From contig JAAOXG010000092.1 in the NCBI GenBank assembly GCA_013036995.1, positions 1 through 34,189 of the forward strand: a DNA stretch of 34,189 nucleotides. The letters run 5' to 3'. Within the stretch, counting starts at the first letter, position 1. Each line of letters opens with the position of its first letter. Below are positions 16,128 through 24,142 of this stretch, in pieces. The DNA is from Lacrimispora defluvii (lineage in GTDB: Bacteria > Bacillota > Clostridia > Lachnospirales > Lachnospiraceae). The translations under genes were made by a program, and so were the position numbers. Below the pieces are notes generated by a model that was not told where the DNA came from, did no database searches, and saw only the letters and a list, made by a program, of their open reading frames with translations.

Positions 16128-16136
16128 TGATATTAT
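16128..16136 (+). promoter_or_regulatory. Extended -10 promoter for the plus-strand gene array
   Basis: TGATATTAT is an extended -10 (TG-N-TATTAT). The -35 position (16108-16113, TTATAT) is poor, which extended -10 promoters tolerate. The start would be near 16143, leaving a leader of about 23 nt. This is the only convincing promoter noticed before the long run of same-strand genes to 24634. Confidence 0.45.
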
Positions 16137-16165
16137 AGTGTAAAAGATTGAAAACGGGAGGTACT

Positions 16166-17005
16166 ATGGAAAATCATATAAAAATAATCGAAGCCATAAA
16201 GGAATACTGTCTCAGTCATCCTGGTGCCTATGAAGCCAGGCCATTTGGAGAGTATCCTATTTGTTATAAGGTTATGGGGAAAATATTCGCGCAGCTTAAC
16301 CCCCAGGAGAATTTTTATAAAATCACCTTAAAATGTGAACCGGAAAAAGCATATCTCTATCGCCAGCTCTACCCCGGGGTAATAGAAAGAGGATACCATT
16401 GCCCTCCCGTTCAACAGCCCCATTGGAATACCATTGAATTAAATGCATTTTCAGATCAGGAGTTTCTGTTTCAGATGATTGATGAGGCATATGAGTCTGT
16501 AATAAATAAGTTTAGTAAAAAGGCAAAAGATAAATTAAGCAATGTGTCAAAGCTTGAATTTAAGGATACAGATGGGGAAGATCCTGATTTTGTGATGCTA
16601 TGCACAAAGCTGGATCAGGCGCTTGACGAAATAGTTGGAAAACAATATCAAAGAAGTAAGTATCACCAGTTCAATCAGAGAGACAGCATACATGATGTAA
16701 TTGTGGCATACAACAATGGTGAACCAGTTGCATGTGGAGCATACAAACGCTTTGATGAAAGTCATGTGGAGATTAAGAGGGTCTATGTGGATCCGTCACA
16801 ACGTCATATGGGGCTGGGAGCGGAAGTAATCCGAAGATTAGAGGCAAAGGCCAGAATTAACGGTTACAGATGGTGCGTTCTGGAAACAGGGCGGCTGTTG
16901 GAAGCGGCTCATATGATGTATAAAAAAGCAGGTTATCAGATCATTCCAAATTATGGTCAGTATGCTGGGATGGAGGATTCCATTTGTATGGAGCATAAAA
17001 TTTAA
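16166..17005 (+). CDS. YjbR/MmcQ-domain and GNAT acetyltransferase fusion
   Basis: The 279-residue protein joins two domains. Residues about 1-115 look like the MmcQ/YjbR (CyaY-like fold) domain: HPGAYEARPFGEYPICYKVM, FAQLNPQENFYKITLKC and YHCPPVQQPHWNTIEL. Residues about 150-279 are a GNAT N-acetyltransferase with the acetyl-CoA loop VYVDPSQRHMGLGAEVIRRL and the C-terminal MYKKAGYQIIPNYG. The ATG at 16166 has GGGAGG four bases upstream; a TTG six codons earlier is in frame but lacks a site. The two domains are usually separate proteins. The acetyl acceptor is unknown. The next gene starts inside its stop codon (TAATG). Confidence 0.85.
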   Translation: MENHIKIIEAIKEYCLSHPGAYEARPFGEYPICYKVMGKIFAQLNPQENFYKITLKCEPEKAYLYRQLYPGVIERGYHCPPVQQPHWNTIELNAFSDQEFLFQMIDEAYESVINKFSKKAKDKLSNVSKLEFKDTDGEDPDFVMLCTKLDQALDEIVGKQYQRSKYHQFNQRDSIHDVIVAYNNGEPVACGAYKRFDESHVEIKRVYVDPSQRHMGLGAEVIRRLEAKARINGYRWCVLETGRLLEAAHMMYKKAGYQIIPNYGQYAGMEDSICMEHKI

Positions 17006-17406
17006 TGGGAGAACAAATAATAGAAAAAAATCAACTTGGATTGAAGAAAAAATCATTTTCTATGTTTTTTAATGGAGGGGAGATATGGTTTGAACATCTG
17101 GATTCCCTTTATGATCAGACAGAATTGATTAAACAAAAATTGATGCAGGATTTATTGGAGATACAGAGACCATCTACCAGTTCGTTTATAGCTGTCATTC
17201 TGAATGAATCAAATATTAATGGAGAAATACTGGATCTGATAATAAATGAATTTTCAAACTTAAACAAGCAGCTGCGTAAGGTTGTGTTTATCGGATTAAC
17301 GATAAAAATGAAACGGTATGTGAAAAAAAGAAGTGCACATACAAACTTTCTAATAATCTGTATGGATGATCTGGAAAAAGCAAAAGAGTGGCTGGTTGAG
17401 AATTGA
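17005..17406 (+). CDS. SpoIIAA/STAS-like small protein (tentative)
   Basis: The 133-residue soluble protein has alternating strands and helices. The segment LRKVVFIGLTIKMKRYVKKR and the ending FLIICMDDLEKAKEWLVEN resemble STAS/SpoIIAA-like proteins, in which a strand-helix unit ends with a 'leeAlaWL' helix. The first 20 residues are a variable leader. Its ATG shares a base with the upstream stop (TAATG), implying translational coupling to the YjbR-GNAT fusion. If the STAS reading is right it may be a protein-interaction partner, but the match is by pattern only and no phosphorylatable Ser in the usual motif was identified. Confidence 0.5.
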   Translation: MGEQIIEKNQLGLKKKSFSMFFNGGEIWFEHLDSLYDQTELIKQKLMQDLLEIQRPSTSSFIAVILNESNINGEILDLIINEFSNLNKQLRKVVFIGLTIKMKRYVKKRSAHTNFLIICMDDLEKAKEWLVEN

Positions 17407-17416
17407 AGGGAATGCT

Positions 17417-18184
17417 ATGAATAATAAAGAAATTTTTGATATTGCCATGCAGCAATCAGCATTTGACAGTAATTGCATGATGGAGGATTTTAGAAGCAAT
17501 GTAAATAAGGTAGTACTCTCTGAAAAAAGCTCCAACGCCAGAAAGTATTTAAGACTTCCCTTTTTATGTGATTTAACATCCTATGGGAATAATATTGTGG
17601 CATCTGCATCCAAAGAATTAATAAAGGAAGTGGAGTGGTATATAACAAAATATCAGGTTGAGCACTGCTTTGAGACACCAAATCTACATAAATTAATGGA
17701 AAGATTAAAGCCTTATAATCTGAATGTCTGTTTTATGGCAGAGTATTTTTTACCCGATATGGAAGTATTAAAACCGCTACCCTGTCAATATGAAACGAAG
17801 GTTATGGAACCTGAGCATTTTGCAGAATACTATCTGCCAGAATGGCGCAATGCACTATGCGAAAAGCGGAAAGAACTTGATATTCTGGCAGTAGGAGCAT
17901 TTGATAACGGAAAACTGATCGGGCTTGCGGGAGCATCTGCCGATTGTGATACCATGTGGCAGATCGGTATAGATGTAATGCCGGAATATAGAAGACAGGG
18001 AATTGCTTCCAGTCTTACAAGCAGACTCGCTTTAGAAATATTGGGAAAAGGAATTGTTCCATTTTATTGCTGCGCATGGTCAAACCTGAAATCTGCCCGC
18101 AACGCCATAAAAAGTGGGTTTCGGCCTGCATGGGTACAGCTTACGGCTAGAGAGGTTAGTTATATTGCAGAAATGAATGAATAA
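17417..18184 (+). CDS. GNAT-family N-acetyltransferase
   Basis: Of its 255 residues, the last 100 carry the GNAT core: DVMPEYRRQGIASSLTSRLA (acetyl-CoA pyrophosphate loop R-R-Q-G-I-A) and CCAWSNLKSARNAIKSGFRP. The N-terminal 150 residues are poorly conserved and may set acceptor specificity. I start it at ATG 17417, which has AAGGGA five bases upstream; the frame is open further up but overlaps the previous gene. It follows the STAS-like gene by 10 bp. Acceptor unknown; small-molecule modification is the usual role for such stand-alone copies. Confidence 0.82.
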   Translation: MNNKEIFDIAMQQSAFDSNCMMEDFRSNVNKVVLSEKSSNARKYLRLPFLCDLTSYGNNIVASASKELIKEVEWYITKYQVEHCFETPNLHKLMERLKPYNLNVCFMAEYFLPDMEVLKPLPCQYETKVMEPEHFAEYYLPEWRNALCEKRKELDILAVGAFDNGKLIGLAGASADCDTMWQIGIDVMPEYRRQGIASSLTSRLALEILGKGIVPFYCCAWSNLKSARNAIKSGFRPAWVQLTAREVSYIAEMNE

Positions 18185-18218
18185 GGAATTAATAAAAAGA
18201 TATTCGGAGAGGTAAAGT

Positions 18219-18668
18219 ATGGTTATAAACATGGAGTTTTTAAAGGGTGAAGATATTTACCTTAAACTGGATAAAAAGACGGCTGGAAATATTCGTAAGC
18301 AGTGGCTCCCGGCCTATCATTTTACAATCTGTGATATGCATGGAGACCAGGTAGGCGGTTGTGACTTGCGGATTGGATATAACAAAAATGCATATTATGG
18401 CGGCAATATCGGGTATCATATAAATGAGAAATACAGGGGACACCATTATGCTGGGAAAGCCTGCTTGTTGCTATTTCAGTTAGCGAAAAAACATAAGATG
18501 GATTATCTTATTATCACCTGCAATCCTGATAACCATGCTTCAAGGAAAACCTGTGAATACGCTGGTGGAATATTAGAAGAAATTGTGGAGATACCAGAGG
18601 ATAATGATATGAGAAAAATCGGAGAAACGGAAAAATGTATCTATCGGTTTAGTTTGCAGAATTATTAA
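18219..18668 (+). CDS. GNAT-family N-acetyltransferase, RimJ/RimL-like
   Basis: The 149-residue protein has the compact GNAT layout seen in RimJ/RimL-like enzymes: GGNIGYHINEKYRGHHYAGK includes the acetyl-CoA loop, and ITCNPDNHASRKTCEYAGG is the family's strand-5 region. AGAGGTAAAG is close to the ATG. It sits 34 bp after the preceding acetyltransferase gene on the same strand. The two are too different to be a recent duplication. Acceptor not predictable. Confidence 0.82.
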   Translation: MVINMEFLKGEDIYLKLDKKTAGNIRKQWLPAYHFTICDMHGDQVGGCDLRIGYNKNAYYGGNIGYHINEKYRGHHYAGKACLLLFQLAKKHKMDYLIITCNPDNHASRKTCEYAGGILEEIVEIPEDNDMRKIGETEKCIYRFSLQNY

Positions 18669-18688
18669 GATTAGTGAGGTAACTTACA

Positions 18689-19189
18689 ATGAAAAATGAA
18701 TTACACATCTTTTTTGATTATATCTGTCCGTATTGCCTGAGAGCGCATAACTATTTAAAAGAACTTATGCCGGAGTATCCGGATCAGGCCATCGTGTGGC
18801 ATCCTTGTGAATCTCATCCAAGACCAGAGCGGTTTGGTCCCCATAGTGATCTGTGTATACAGGGATATTTTTATGCACTTGAACATGGAGTTGATATTTT
18901 AGAATACCATGACCGTATGTATCAGGGGGTCTTCCAAGATCATGTTAATATTGAAGACATTGATATTCTCGCCGATTACGTCAGTGATCTGGTTGATGTT
19001 ACTAAATTTAAATCTTCATTAGAACAGGGAACGTACCTTGAGAAACTGAAGGAATCCAATGAACTTGCATTTGAACATTCCGGTGTATGGGCGGTCCCTG
19101 CGTACAGGAAGGGAGATTTAAAATTGGATGCAGTTGAAAATGTGGGGGTTACCAAGGAGCAGATCCGGCATTTATTAGAACAATCCTAA
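18689..19189 (+). CDS. DsbA-family (FrnE-like) thioredoxin-fold oxidoreductase
   Basis: The 166-residue protein begins directly with a thioredoxin-fold strand and the redox motif CPYC (C13 and C16 in FFDYICPYCLRAHNYL). It continues with the helical insert of DsbA/FrnE proteins and a cis-Pro region (SGVWAVPAYRKGD). There is no signal peptide, so it should act in the cytosol, as FrnE-like proteins do. It is shorter than most FrnE proteins, which run to about 200 residues or more. It lies 20 bp after a GNAT gene, with GTGAGG before the ATG. Confidence 0.82.
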   Translation: MKNELHIFFDYICPYCLRAHNYLKELMPEYPDQAIVWHPCESHPRPERFGPHSDLCIQGYFYALEHGVDILEYHDRMYQGVFQDHVNIEDIDILADYVSDLVDVTKFKSSLEQGTYLEKLKESNELAFEHSGVWAVPAYRKGDLKLDAVENVGVTKEQIRHLLEQS

Positions 19190-19271
19190 TAATGTGATGG
19201 GGGGAGTGCGTTGGAGAAATATTTCATCAATAAAGAGATCATTACTGCTCATAAAAACGGGGGTTAAAACG

Positions 19272-19859
19272 ATGCAAGTGTTTGTTGTGTATTGCCATCC
19301 AAGTAAAAAAAGCTTTACTCATGATATGAAACAGGAATTTTTAAAGGGGCTAAACGAAGCAAATCACAAATTTATTGTTTCTGATCTGTATGACATGGAT
19401 TTTAATGAGGAAATGTCAGAAGATGAATATGAAAGAGAGGCCTATTATAGTACTGAAACTCCGGTAGCTGAGGATGTAATGGAAGAACAACGTAAAATTC
19501 AGCAATCTGATGCAATCGTATTTATTTACCCTGTTTTTTGGACGGAGGCTCCTGCAAAATTAGTAGGATGGTTTGACCGTGTATGGACAAGTGGATTTGC
19601 ATATAATCCAAATCCAAAGATGAAAATACTTAAAAAGGCATTATTTATGGTATCTGCAGGAAAAACATTGGAATCACTGGAAGAAACCGGAGAATCCAAT
19701 GCGATGAGAATTGTAATGCTGGGTGATCGAATCAGAAACAGAGCTCTTGAAAAAGAAATGATTATATTTGACGGCACTACCCATTGGGATGAAGCGCAAC
19801 GAAAACAGCGAATAGCCGAACATCTGTTAAATGCGTATAAGGCAGGCTTAAATTTCTAA
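19272..19859 (+). CDS. NAD(P)H dehydrogenase (quinone), flavodoxin-like fold
   Basis: The 195-residue protein fits the KefF/NQO1/MdaB-type FAD or FMN quinone reductases. It starts MQVFVVYCHPSKKSFTHDMK and carries the flavin-binding stretch AIVFIYPVFWTEAPAKLVGW followed by FDRVWTSGFAY. The ATG at 19272, nine bases after GGGGG, is preferred because it puts the first beta-strand at the N-terminus; the frame extends upstream to 19194 without homology. Likely role: two-electron reduction of quinones, protecting against redox stress. Confidence 0.88.
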   Translation: MQVFVVYCHPSKKSFTHDMKQEFLKGLNEANHKFIVSDLYDMDFNEEMSEDEYEREAYYSTETPVAEDVMEEQRKIQQSDAIVFIYPVFWTEAPAKLVGWFDRVWTSGFAYNPNPKMKILKKALFMVSAGKTLESLEETGESNAMRIVMLGDRIRNRALEKEMIIFDGTTHWDEAQRKQRIAEHLLNAYKAGLNF

Positions 19860-19878
19860 CCAGGGGGATGGTTATTAT

Positions 19879-20424
19879 ATGAAGATTGAAAGCACAAAAC
19901 TGAAGGAAGTTAAAATTATAGAATATGATTTTAAGTCTGATAACAGAGGATTTTCATACTGTATTTATTGCAAAGAAGAGCTGGAGCAGGCAGAAATAAA
20001 TTTCGATTACATAGAGGAAAGGGTGTATTTTTCAGAAAAATCAGGTACACTCTATGGCATCCATTTTCAGAATAATCCCAAATCCCAGACAAAACTTTTG
20101 TATTGTATCAAAGGCAGAGGTATTGATTATGCAATTGATTTGAGAAAGGGCTCACCTACATATTTACAGTGGGTTGGAGTGGAATTAAGTGCTGAAAATA
20201 AAAAGCAAATCTATATTCCAAAAGGCTTCGGCCATGTCTTTTTGTCTCTTGACGATGGTACGATGAATGTAATGCGTTTTGATGAACCTTTTGATCCGCG
20301 GTTTTCTCGCCAGATTGCATATAACGATCCTGATATTGGAATTAAATATCCCATAGACAATCCCATACTGGCACCTCATGACAGAAATGCCCCGATGTTA
20401 GCGGAGAGTGATTTGAATCTATAA
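19879..20424 (+). CDS. RmlC-like cupin (dTDP-4-dehydrorhamnose 3,5-epimerase family)
   Basis: The 181-residue protein aligns over its length with RmlC: GTLYGIHFQNNPKSQTKLLY, IDLRKGSPTYLQWVGVELSA, IYIPKGFGHVF and YNDPDIGIKYPI. The base His62 and the Lys and Asp nearby are kept. The Arg of the RGLHFQ motif is Tyr, and the general-acid Tyr of the YK-x-T motif seems replaced by Met (NVMRFDEPFDP). No other rhamnose or deoxysugar gene is nearby. It may be an epimerase of changed specificity or a cupin with another substrate. It lies 19 bp after the quinone reductase gene. Confidence 0.8.
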   Translation: MKIESTKLKEVKIIEYDFKSDNRGFSYCIYCKEELEQAEINFDYIEERVYFSEKSGTLYGIHFQNNPKSQTKLLYCIKGRGIDYAIDLRKGSPTYLQWVGVELSAENKKQIYIPKGFGHVFLSLDDGTMNVMRFDEPFDPRFSRQIAYNDPDIGIKYPIDNPILAPHDRNAPMLAESDLNL

Positions 20425-20438
20425 TGGAGGAGTAAAAT

Positions 20439-21116
20439 TTGAATAAAGAAGTATTTAAGAAAACAGAAGAATTTATGCTGGTCTGTATGAAAGATTGTGC
20501 CCATGATAAGGATCATATTTATCGTGTACTCTATTTAGCTTTAGATATTGCCAAATATGAAGTGGATGTAAATATCGATGTGCTGATCGCTGCTTGTCTT
20601 CTCCATGATATAGGGCGACAGGAGCAGTTTGATGACTCCCGGATCAGGCACGAAGTGGCAGGCAGCAAAAAGGCATACACCTTTTTACTTAATAATAATT
20701 GGACAGAAGAATCAGCCCGCCATGTATCAGACTGCATTTTGTCTCACAGTTACAGAGGGGGTAGCTCTCCAGATAGTATCGAGGCAAAGATCCTGTATGA
20801 TTCTGATAAATTAGATGTAACAGGTACGCTGGGAATTGCCAGGACATTATTGTATTTAGGCATTGCATCTGAGCCTCTTTATTCATTAGATGACGATGGG
20901 AAAGTTTTAGATGGATCTAAAGATGCCCAGCCATCTTTTTTACACGAATATAAATACAAACTGGAAAAAATCTATAATGAATTTTATACCCAAAGGGCGA
21001 CTGAAATAGGTAATGAGCGAAAGGAATCTGCTGTTTCTTTTTATAACAGTTTGCTAAATGAGGCTCGATCTTGTTATACATATGGAATGGATGAATTTTT
21101 TAAGATGGTGAAATAA
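20439..21116 (+). CDS. HD-domain phosphohydrolase, YpgQ/YedJ-like
   Basis: The 225-residue protein has the HD metal site: His26 in DHIYRV, His56-Asp57 in AACLLHDIGR, and the later Asp in LYDSDKLDVTGTLGIART. This order and the SHSYRGG segment fit the YpgQ/YedJ group of nucleotide-related pyrophosphohydrolases. The start is a TTG six bases after a strong GGAGGAG, and no in-frame ATG is near it. It is 14 bp after the RmlC-like gene. The natural substrate is not predictable, though nucleotides are likely. Confidence 0.85.
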   Translation: MNKEVFKKTEEFMLVCMKDCAHDKDHIYRVLYLALDIAKYEVDVNIDVLIAACLLHDIGRQEQFDDSRIRHEVAGSKKAYTFLLNNNWTEESARHVSDCILSHSYRGGSSPDSIEAKILYDSDKLDVTGTLGIARTLLYLGIASEPLYSLDDDGKVLDGSKDAQPSFLHEYKYKLEKIYNEFYTQRATEIGNERKESAVSFYNSLLNEARSCYTYGMDEFFKMVK

Positions 21117-21152
21117 ACGGTGTCTTAATAAAAAATTATTCTGGAGGCTGAA

Positions 21153-21653
21153 ATGTTAATTACGTATCGAATCCCAACACTGGCTGATATAAAGAAAGTC
21201 AGTGAACAAATCATGCTGAGTTACGTGTCCGCATATGAAGGTTTAATGAATCCTGAATTTTTATCTACGCTGAAAGCAGATCACTGGGAACCTATACTGC
21301 AAGAGAGTATTCAAAATGGGGACACCTGTCTTATTGCAGAATATAATGGAAACATTATCGGCAGTACCGTATTTGGAACGGTCCTTGTCGATGGAAAAAC
21401 CTATGCCCAGTGGCATGCATTTTATCTTTTGCCTGAATATATCGGCATTGGTGCTGGCCATTTATTTTATCAGAAAATAGAAGAAGAGATGATGCGGCAA
21501 AAATGTATACGATGTACACTGGAGGTATTGTCATCCAATAATCGGGCTATCAAATTTTATATAAGTCATGGTTTCAAAAAGTCAGAAACTTTTGAAGTGG
21601 AAGAAAATGACATGATACTATTATGTGATAAAATGACAAAAGACTTCGGGTAA
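21153..21653 (+). CDS. GNAT-family N-acetyltransferase
   Basis: The 166-residue single-domain GNAT has AQWHAFYLLPEYIGIGAGHL (acetyl-CoA loop Y-I-G-I-G-A) and CTLEVLSSNNRAIKFYISHG followed by FKKSE, the typical strand-5 and helix-4 ending. GGAGG precedes the ATG. It resembles PhnO/YjaB-like stand-alone acetyltransferases. It lies 36 bp after the HD gene and is followed by a gene fragment. Confidence 0.86.
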   Translation: MLITYRIPTLADIKKVSEQIMLSYVSAYEGLMNPEFLSTLKADHWEPILQESIQNGDTCLIAEYNGNIIGSTVFGTVLVDGKTYAQWHAFYLLPEYIGIGAGHLFYQKIEEEMMRQKCIRCTLEVLSSNNRAIKFYISHGFKKSETFEVEENDMILLCDKMTKDFG

Positions 21654-21655
21654 GG

Positions 21656-21793
21656 AGTATTTATGGTACTATCGAACCACCGCTGCCCTTTGATCATCAG
21701 GGGAATATGGATGACTGGCTGATTATTGACAAAATTGAGGATGTGGTTGTTGGTACCAGTATCCCTTATAGCTATGAAAAGTGTAACTGCTAA
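21656..21793 (+). pseudogene. Coding remnant (C-terminal fragment) of an unidentified gene
   Basis: The 165-bp gap after the GNAT gene holds an open stretch of 45 codons ending in TAA at 21791-21793. The protein-like segments are GTIEPPLPFDHQGNMDDWL and IEDVVVGTSIPYSYEKC. Composition and codon choice look coding, but the frame has no good start; ATG 21707 behind AGGGG would give 28 residues. It reads like the tail of a gene whose front was deleted. I do not recognise the family. A functional micro-ORF cannot be excluded. Confidence 0.45.
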
Positions 21794-21818
21794 TTTTATT
21801 TAGTAAAGGACATATGAA

Positions 21819-22709
21819 ATGAATCCATCCAGATTAAAAAAAGGAGACACCATAGGAATTATTTCTCCCTGCCATACGGCAGAACGGGAACGCTATATGC
21901 CATTTCTTGCAGGTATCAGAAATCTTGGATATCAGGTAAAAGAAGGAAGTAATTTATATAAAAATACATATGGTTATGCGGCAAGCGAGCAGGAAAGAGC
22001 AGATGATTTTAACAACATGGTTTTAGATCCACAAGTTAAAATGATATTGTTTGGCGGAGGCAATGTGGGAAATGAATTTCTTCCGGCTATTGATTTTCAG
22101 GCAGTTAAAGATAGCCCAAAGATTATCTGCAGCTACAGCAATGGTACAACAATCTTAAATACGGTTTATGCCCAGACCGGTTTAACGGTTTATTATGGAC
22201 AGTTTCCTGGTATGTTCCAAAATTTGAGTCAATACGATCTCAAACAGTTTCAGGCACATTTTACAGGTGAAACTCCATTTGCATTTGAGAAAAACAGTGA
22301 ATGGTCAGCTATCAATGAAGGGATATGTGAGGGAACTCTTATTGGAGGCTATACCACGCGCTTTGCCTGCCTAAACGGAAATAAGTATTTCACTTTTGAT
22401 AAGAAAAAAGAATATATTTTATTTCTGGAAAATTACGAAGCTTTCAATGAGCCGTCAAAAATAAGTGCTCATTTAGCACAGATTGAGCAGGGTGAGATTA
22501 TTGAGCATGTAACGGGTCTGCTATTTGGACATTACTCTGAAAACAAGAATGAAGAGCTGATAGATATTCTGAATCGCTTTGGTAAGAAAAATAGATTACC
22601 GGTCATGTGCTGTGATGACTTTGGACATGGCAAAAATCATGGGATACTGCCAATCGGGATTCCAGCCAGAATGGATACTTATAAGAAAACACTGGAATTT
22701 ATTAAATAG
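21819..22709 (+). CDS. S66-family serine peptidase (LD-carboxypeptidase / MccF-like)
   Basis: The 296-residue protein shows the S66 fold: LKKGDTIGIISPCHTAERER at the start, MILFGGGNVGNEFLPAIDF, nucleophile Ser107 in ICSYSNGTT, a Glu in LFLENYEAF and a His in DFGHGKNHGILPIGIPA. The usual GYSD motif has Asn in place of Asp after the Ser. The family covers LD-carboxypeptidases that trim murein tetrapeptides and MccF-type enzymes that cleave microcin-like peptidyl nucleotides. Its company of resistance-type genes makes a self-immunity or detoxification role possible. The upstream GGA site is modest. Confidence 0.87.
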   Translation: MNPSRLKKGDTIGIISPCHTAERERYMPFLAGIRNLGYQVKEGSNLYKNTYGYAASEQERADDFNNMVLDPQVKMILFGGGNVGNEFLPAIDFQAVKDSPKIICSYSNGTTILNTVYAQTGLTVYYGQFPGMFQNLSQYDLKQFQAHFTGETPFAFEKNSEWSAINEGICEGTLIGGYTTRFACLNGNKYFTFDKKKEYILFLENYEAFNEPSKISAHLAQIEQGEIIEHVTGLLFGHYSENKNEELIDILNRFGKKNRLPVMCCDDFGHGKNHGILPIGIPARMDTYKKTLEFIK

Positions 22710-22752
22710 ATGACTATTTGTTTGTGCCTGTCTAGAGGAAAGGATAAAAACA

Positions 22753-23265
22753 ATGTTTCGTTACGTACATACTAATATTATTGCCAATGACCCTGATAAA
22801 CTGATAGCATTTTACAAAGAAGTGTTCCGCTGCAAAAGTATTGGCGAGGAACGGGATTTAAAGGGGCAGTGGCTGGATAAGTTAACAGGTTTACATAATG
22901 CTCATATTACTGGAGAACACCTTCTGTTGCCAGGATATGGAGAGGATCACCCTACGCTGGAGATATTTTCCTATGATGCAGTCAGAGAGTCCGTAATAGG
23001 TGAAATAAATCGCCCTGGTTTTGCCCATATTGCATTTGAAGTAGATGATGTGGAAACGACCCTGGAATTAATGATACGTGCCGGGGGTAGCCAGGTGGGA
23101 GAACTGGTAACTGCAGATTATCCTAACAATAGGGAAGCTGTCTTTGTTTATGCCAGAGATCCGGAAGGCAATATCATTGAGCTGCAGAGTTGGAGGCAGA
23201 AAAAGCATACTGGCAGATTTGATGAATCAGACCAGCTGGGATCAAATAAAGATACTGAACATTGA
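22753..23265 (+). CDS. VOC-family (glyoxalase/bleomycin-resistance-like) protein
   Basis: The 170-residue protein has the paired beta-alpha-beta-beta-beta modules of VOC metalloenzymes: YVHTNIIANDPDKLIAFYKE at the start, then FAHIAFEVDDVETTLELMIR, and the closing YARDPEGNIIELQSW with the metal-binding Glu. The last 20 residues, after QSW, are hydrophilic and overlap in another frame with a GNAT fragment, so the native C-terminus may have been replaced by read-through into that fragment. GAGGAAAGGA precedes the ATG. Substrate unknown; thiol adducts or small electrophiles are typical. Confidence 0.85.
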   Translation: MFRYVHTNIIANDPDKLIAFYKEVFRCKSIGEERDLKGQWLDKLTGLHNAHITGEHLLLPGYGEDHPTLEIFSYDAVRESVIGEINRPGFAHIAFEVDDVETTLELMIRAGGSQVGELVTADYPNNREAVFVYARDPEGNIIELQSWRQKKHTGRFDESDQLGSNKDTEH

Positions 23266-23356
23266 TACCCGTTGGGATGAAATGCTTCAGTTTATTACAG
23301 CTGCTGGTTTTCACAATACAGTAAATCAGTATGAGATGAAACTGGAATTTCAATAA
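23237..23356 (+). pseudogene. C-terminal remnant of a GNAT acetyltransferase
   Basis: In the frame offset from the VOC gene, codons up to the TAA at 23354-23356 read IKILNIDTRWDEMLQFITAA followed by GFHNTVNQYEMKLEFQ. That is the classic GNAT ending (conserved beta-strand, helix, 'aGF..t.nQYEM.L.f'). No GNAT N-terminus precedes it; the coding sequence upstream belongs to the VOC gene in another frame. A deletion joining the two genes is the simplest explanation. Confidence 0.6.
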
Positions 23357-23382
23357 TAAAGAAGAAAAACAGGAGAAGGTCA

Positions 23383-24141
23383 ATGAATACAGGGGAAATA
23401 GTTGGTGTGGGCAACACTGCAACTGTATATGAGTGGGAAAACGGGAAAGTAGTGAAGCTTTTTCGTGAGGGATATCCTTATCAGGATGCAATACGGGAAT
23501 ATGAAAATGCCATTGCTGTTAATGCCATGGATTTTCTTAAACCAAAAGCGTATGAATTTATTACATATGAAGGGAAAAATGGTATTGTTTATGATAAGGT
23601 AACGGGAGAATCCCTCCTGGACTGGACCTTAAGAACCGGCAATCTGAAGGAATGTGCAATTCTCATGGCAAAAGCCCATGAGGCTATATTAAAACATGAC
23701 ATCAGAAATGTGCCGGATTATAAGGATTTCCTGATCCATCAGATTAAGAAAGCTTCCATAATAAAGGAAGAACGGCTAAAAGCCCTTCATCTGGCTGAAC
23801 AGCTGGAGGATGGGACAACTCTGTGTCATGGTGATTTCCACCCAGGCAATCTTATGCTGTCTCAGGGCAGCATATCTGTCATAGATTTTATGAATATCTG
23901 CAGGGGAAGCCGGCTCTATGATATTGCCAGAACCGTATATTTAATTGAATACACACCGGTACCAGCCGGTGCAGATAATCCGGAGGAGATAAGAACTCTC
24001 AAAGAAACACTGTCCCGGTTTTATCTGGAACAAATGAAATTAACGAAAGATAATATAAAAGATTATCTGTCTGTAATCGCTGTTGCACGAATGGGCGAAT
24101 GTCCAATGGAGCAAGGGGAGGCGGGAAGAGAGGTGCTATAA
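23383..24141 (+). CDS. Aminoglycoside-phosphotransferase-like kinase
   Basis: The 252-residue protein has the APH/choline-kinase fold. A Gly-rich nucleotide loop (VGVGNTATVYEW) is followed by a Lys strand (KVVKLFREG) and a hinge (GIVYDKVTGES). The catalytic loop LCHGDFHPGN has Asp151, and the metal-binding Asp168 is in VIDFMNICRG. All catalytic residues are present. The Brenner-type HGDFHPGN motif fits antibiotic or small-metabolite kinases. GGAG precedes the ATG. It lies one base before the YcxB-like gene. Substrate unknown; antibiotic phosphorylation would need testing. Confidence 0.85.
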   Translation: MNTGEIVGVGNTATVYEWENGKVVKLFREGYPYQDAIREYENAIAVNAMDFLKPKAYEFITYEGKNGIVYDKVTGESLLDWTLRTGNLKECAILMAKAHEAILKHDIRNVPDYKDFLIHQIKKASIIKEERLKALHLAEQLEDGTTLCHGDFHPGNLMLSQGSISVIDFMNICRGSRLYDIARTVYLIEYTPVPAGADNPEEIRTLKETLSRFYLEQMKLTKDNIKDYLSVIAVARMGECPMEQGEAGREVL

Positions 24142-24142
24142 A

